DNA of 6,252 nt from Candidatus Woesearchaeota archaeon. GTDB taxonomy: Archaea; Nanobdellota; Nanobdellia; Woesearchaeales; JACPBV01. Positions within the stretch are counted from its first letter, which is position 1, and each line of letters begins with the position of its first letter. The position numbers were made by a program, and so were the translations under genes. The stretch covers positions 1 to 6,252 of the forward strand of contig JACPBU010000053.1 of the NCBI GenBank assembly GCA_016180165.1, in the 5' to 3' direction. Of the stretch, positions 4,358 to 6,252 are shown one piece after another. A model generated the notes under the pieces. It was not told the origin of the DNA and did no database searches. It saw only the letters and a list, made by a program, of their open reading frames with translations.

Positions 4358-4960
4358 ATGGCAATAATGGACCAGGCAGTAGTCTTTGCTCTTGTTGAGA
4401 GTTTCCGCTACCTCGGTGTTTTCATCGTCCTTGGCCTCATCGGCTTTATCATCCCGATTCCGGAGGAGGTTCTCCTGCTGATTATCGGGTATTCATCGGC
4501 TCTTGGATTCTTTAATCTGCCCGGCGCCATCGTCACTGCCATTTTCTCAGTCATTTTTTATGACAACCTCATTTATTGGCTTTCCCGGAAAGGAAGCCAT
4601 CTGCTCTACAGGTTTTATCCCTCAGCCAAGAGGGCATATGTGCCCAAGTATGGGAAGCTGCTGAAAAATCATGCCGGCAAATGGATATTCTTAGGGAGAT
4701 TTTTCATCTGGCTCAGGTTTATGAGCCCTGCGGTCGCAGGATCATTGCGCATTTCCTGGAGAAAGTATCTTGCCTATGAAGCTGCTGCCGCCATCATCTT
4801 TGTCCCTGCCTTTATCCTGTTGGGCTACCATTTTAATGTGCAAATGAACATGATCATAGCAAAATTAGGGGCTTTAAGGCACTTCATCTTTATCAGTATT
4901 GTTGCCCTTCTTGGACTTTTCTTAACAAGAATCTTCAAAAAAAAAGCAGGAAAAATGTAG
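4358..4960 (+). CDS. DedA-family (VTT/SNARE-associated domain) integral membrane protein
   Basis: DedA-family proteins are small multi-span membrane proteins; characterised relatives act in phospholipid flipping or undecaprenyl-phosphate recycling and in proton-dependent homeostasis. The archaeal substrate is not known to me. The 200 residues match the usual length. Hydrophobic stretches lie at about 7-35, 37-75, 108-128, 138-157 and 171-190, with PIPEEVLLLIIGY (33-45) as the re-entrant acidic segment. FYDNLIYWLSRKG (67-79) and GRFFIWLRFMSPAVAGSLRI (113-132) carry the family's conserved R114, R120, P124 and G128. The C-terminus is basic (RIFKKKAGKM), as expected on the cytoplasmic side. ATG 4358 is chosen from the 30-base TATA spacing. 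The methyltransferase gene follows after 3 bases, so the two are co-transcribed and probably translationally coupled. Confidence 0.93.
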   Translation: MAIMDQAVVFALVESFRYLGVFIVLGLIGFIIPIPEEVLLLIIGYSSALGFFNLPGAIVTAIFSVIFYDNLIYWLSRKGSHLLYRFYPSAKRAYVPKYGKLLKNHAGKWIFLGRFFIWLRFMSPAVAGSLRISWRKYLAYEAAAAIIFVPAFILLGYHFNVQMNMIIAKLGALRHFIFISIVALLGLFLTRIFKKKAGKM

Positions 4961-4963
4961 CAA

Positions 4964-5530
4964 ATGAAATTCATCATCGAGCATCTTGAGGAAAAGCTTT
5001 GGCCGTGGTGCATCATTGAATACCGGCACATCAGCAAGCTGATCGGCAAAAAAAATCTTATTTTTACCAATGTTCGCTTCAAGAAAGATTGCGACCGATT
5101 GGCGCCTTTTGGAAAAGCTTACAAGGAAAGCTTTCGGGAATTAGGGCTGCCACGTGTTTGCGTCCTTGACCCATCGTCCGAAAAAACATTATCCCGCGCA
5201 GATGCAGGACGTTTTGATCACCTGGCTTTCGGCGGGATCTTAGGAACTTATCCGATGCAGCTGAGGACAAAAAAGCTGATTTCCGGCTATGGTTCCTGGG
5301 AGACAAGAAATCTTGGGGACAGGCAGATGCCGACAGACAATGCGGTCTATGTGGCAAAAAAGATTGTTGAAGGGATGAACTTTGAGGAGTTCAGGTTTCA
5401 GGACTGGCTTGTGCTGGAGACAGGAAAAGGCGAGGCAGTCGAGCTTCCTTATCGATATGCTCTTGTTGATGGGAAGCCGCTCATTGCGGCTCAACTTGTC
5501 CAGCATCTAAAGAAGGCTGGGGGATTTTAG
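4964..5530 (+). CDS. SPOUT-class methyltransferase, DUF431 / Sfm1 family (COG2428-like)
   Basis: This protein resembles yeast Sfm1, the SPOUT-fold enzyme that methylates an arginine of ribosomal protein S3. Archaeal members are often annotated only as SAM-dependent RNA methyltransferases; whether the target is protein or RNA here is unknown. Matching stretches run the whole length: MKFIIEHLEE (1-10) with W and IEYRHI following, VCVLDP (65-70), FDHLAFGGILG (84-94), RTKKL (101-105), RNLGDRQMPTDNAVYVAKKI (115-134), GMNFEEFRFQD (137-147) and ELPYRYALVDGKPL (160-173). The GGILG and LGDRQMPTDNA loops form the SAM-binding knot in this family. The length of 188 residues is close to family size, without the longer yeast C-terminus. 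It has no own promoter or good ribosome site; it starts 3 bases after the DedA stop. Its last 50 bases overlap the convergent zinc-ribbon gene. Confidence 0.92.
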   Translation: MKFIIEHLEEKLWPWCIIEYRHISKLIGKKNLIFTNVRFKKDCDRLAPFGKAYKESFRELGLPRVCVLDPSSEKTLSRADAGRFDHLAFGGILGTYPMQLRTKKLISGYGSWETRNLGDRQMPTDNAVYVAKKIVEGMNFEEFRFQDWLVLETGKGEAVELPYRYALVDGKPLIAAQLVQHLKKAGGF

Positions 5531-5672
5531 GGGCTTCAGGCATTGAAGATCCTATCCTTTCAAGACATTCCAGCGAATCGAAGTTCTCTTCAGCGCATTC
5601 CTGGCAGTAGAAATCACTTGAGTCTTTGATGCTGAAGGATGCAGGGACGCTGCAGATGATACATTTTTTCAT
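5481..5672 (-). CDS. Small zinc-ribbon-like protein, 63 residues
   Basis: Two CxxC knuckles, C4-x2-C7 and C23-x2-C26, 15 residues apart, with aromatic residues between (FSIK, DFYC), give the pattern of a treble-clef or ribbon zinc finger. A fifth cysteine is at 36. After about residue 42 the protein is Pro/Gln-rich and probably disordered. Small archaeal proteins of this shape are common and mostly uncharacterised; I assign no function. ATG 5672 follows an in-frame TGA by two codons, so the start is fixed unless the gene is broken. No clear ribosome site or TATA box precedes it. The 3' end lies tail-to-tail inside the methyltransferase gene by 50 bases, so transcripts from both would be partly antisense to each other. 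Confidence 0.68.
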   Translation of the reverse strand: MKKCIICSVPASFSIKDSSDFYCQECAEENFDSLECLERIGSSMPEAPKIPQPSLDAGQVEPQ

Positions 5673-5752
5673 TGTGAATCAAGCGAGGGCTGGCCTCTGG
5701 ATTTCCACATCGGAGAAAATTCCACATTAAGCAAACAACAGATGAAACTTTC

Positions 5753-5941
5753 TCATGAATGGGAAACGGCAAAACCGCGCTTCTTTGCACGCATATACAA
5801 ATGACCATTCTTAATCTCAAGCTGCCTGTAAATGAATCCCCCAATAGTCTCAGAAATAACATCTATCTTCTGATCTCCATATTTACGGATGTTCTGCAAC
5901 AGAATAGCAACCACCTCCTGTTCTCAGTATATTTCAGCCAT
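5753..5941 (-). pseudogene. Small ORF of 62 codons with an in-frame TGA at codon 6; disrupted gene, or a small gene with a downstream non-ATG start
   Basis: From ATG 5941 the minus strand reads MAEIY, a TGA stop (5926-5924), then 56 open codons to TGA 5755-5753. The part after the stop looks protein-like: VVAILLQNIRKYGDQKIDVI, then SETIGGFIYRQLEIKNGH and LYMRAKKRGFAVSHS, with likely helix then strands and a basic end. TGA is used as an ordinary stop by the Lrp-type and zinc-ribbon genes here, so recoding is unlikely. Alternatives to a broken gene are a start at GTG 5914, ATT 5905 or TTG 5899. AGGAGGTG (5919-5912), a near-perfect ribosome site, stands 6 bases before ATT and 12 before TTG. A TATA box at 6027-6020 predicts a transcript from about 5998. 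I recognise no family. Confidence 0.4.
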
Positions 5942-5942
5942 C

Positions 5943-5960
5943 CAGTGGAGCCTTCCACTG
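5943..5960. repeat. 7-bp inverted repeat (hairpin) just before the small ORF
   Basis: CAGTGGA (5943-5949) and TCCACTG (5954-5960) pair around a 4-base loop. On the minus strand the hairpin ends 1 base before ATG 5941 and follows a T-rich run (5961-5975). As the T-run is on the wrong side, it is not a conventional terminator for either strand. It could hide or expose the start region of the small ORF. Confidence 0.45.
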
Positions 5961-6016
5961 AAAAAAAATAAAAAACTACCAACCCCCCAAAACGTAACAT
6001 GGTTCCATAAGCATTG

Positions 6017-6034
6017 GAATTTATATAGGTTTGG
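6017..6034 (-). promoter_or_regulatory. TATA promoter pointing left, upstream of the small disrupted ORF
   Basis: On the minus strand CCAAACCTATATAAATTC contains TATATAAA (6027-6020) with an AAACC flank, nearly the same as the DedA and Lrp-type promoters. Transcription would start near 5998, giving a leader of about 57 bases before ATG 5941, or longer to a downstream start. The box is close to symmetric (TTTATATA on the plus strand), so some rightward initiation near 6048 is also possible. Confidence 0.5.
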
Positions 6035-6161
6035 TTTGGAAAATATGACATCATTATATTGGTATAGGAAAGTGGTGCGGGAAATTGGTATGGGAAAGCC
6101 AAAAGGATGAATATTTTCTTCGGTTTTTGGCAACTTGTGACTGCCCAATATTGCGGGTGTG

Positions 6162-6252
6162 GGACAGAATTAAGCTATCCTATCCAACAAAGGTTGTGCC
6201 ATAGTGACGTTAGCATGTTTGCGGTGTCTATTCTGTCTGGCCTTTTCTGTCC
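6162..6252. repeat. Inverted and direct copies of GGACAGAA / TTCTGTCC near the window edge
   Basis: GGACAGAAT (6162-6170) is matched in inverted orientation by ATTCTGTC (6230-6237) and TTCTGTCC (6245-6252). The latter two share TTCTGTC as a direct repeat 14 bases apart. Such spaced short repeats resemble the ends of insertion sequences or small non-autonomous elements, but no transposase is visible and the window ends inside the pattern. Confidence 0.35.

Larger units (their letters stand above)
5942..6252. other. Right-end region without a conventional gene
   Basis: The stretch holds the hairpin and TATA box described separately, plus only short frames. On the plus strand ATG 6045 opens 21 codons (MTSLYWYRKVVREIGMGKPK, then G) whose TGA overlaps ATG 6107 as ATGA. 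That second frame stays open to the window edge for 48 codons (MNIFFGFWQLVTAQYCGCGT and on). On the minus strand two frames are also open from the edge to stops near 6175. Codon choice does not favour any of them clearly. The composition changes to a G/T-rich tract after about 6110. Confidence 0.4.

Noticed and set aside
5924..5926. In-frame TGA read as selenocysteine or tryptophan
   Set aside because: TGA ends other genes in the window normally, and no selenocysteine-type context or conserved redox motif surrounds it.
5759..5971. 70-codon plus-strand frame
   Set aside because: The opposite strand of the same segment gives a more protein-like product with a promoter and ribosome site.
5943..5975. 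Intrinsic terminator made of the 5943-5960 hairpin and T-run
   Set aside because: On the minus strand the T-run precedes the hairpin, and on the plus strand the hairpin is followed by A, so neither orientation fits.
6107..6252. Partial plus-strand gene starting at ATG 6107
   Set aside because: Open to the edge, but only 48 codons, with AAAAGG directly touching the ATG and no recognisable family; the competing frames on the minus strand are equally open.
1..6252. tRNA, rRNA or clear C/D-box sRNA genes
   Set aside because: No tRNA-like arms or CCA-type acceptor ends were seen, and isolated GATGA/CTGA matches in the gaps lack a paired C and D box arrangement.

Overview
The window looks archaeal. 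Strong TATA boxes of the type TATATAAA or TTTAAATA lie 30-32 bases before the start codons of rnhB and the DedA-family gene. That spacing predicts leaderless or nearly leaderless mRNAs. Other starts carry GAGGTGA or AGGTG ribosome-binding sites matching an archaeal 16S tail. The recognisable proteins also fit: a short RNase HII without extensions, a single-unit Lrp/AsnC regulator, and a SPOUT methyltransferase of the DUF431/Sfm1 family found in archaea and eukaryotes. Small genes, short gaps and several unrecognised proteins suggest a small-genome archaeon, perhaps of the DPANN/Nanoarchaeota kind; that lineage is inference only.

Left block (1-2224, all minus strand). Reading downstream from 2224 there is a 40-residue ORF whose TAG stop directly abuts the ATG of an unrecognised 154-residue protein. 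Next comes rnhB (RNase HII) with its own TATA box, then an unassigned 195-base gap that is open in the rnhB frame. Last is a GCS2-family carboxylate-amine ligase (glutamate-cysteine ligase type) whose C-terminal part runs off the left edge.

Middle block (2225-3984). A divergent control region leads right into an Lrp/AsnC-family regulator on the plus strand. Facing it is a two-gene minus-strand unit of unrecognised helical proteins (179 and 182 residues) separated by 10 bases. They look like distant copies of each other. Upstream of that unit (3985-4357) is a 373-base gene-free stretch. It holds a GTTCA/TGAAC half-site cluster, five 11-bp tandem repeats, a small inverted repeat and the promoter of the next operon.

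Right block (4358-6252). A plus-strand operon encodes a DedA-family membrane protein and, 3 bases later, the Sfm1-like methyltransferase. The methyltransferase end overlaps by 50 bases a convergent gene for a 63-residue four-cysteine zinc-ribbon-like protein. From 5673 on, no conventional gene is evident. There is a protein-like minus-strand ORF interrupted by an in-frame TGA at codon 6, a good TATA box, hairpins, and near the right edge inverted GGACAGAA/TTCTGTCC repeats that might belong to a mobile element beyond the window.

Functionally the genes are mostly unlinked housekeeping: RNA-primer or ribonucleotide removal, thiol or amide ligation, transcription control, membrane lipid handling and probable translation-apparatus methylation. 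The accessory character lies in the unrecognised pairs and in the repeat-rich control regions.
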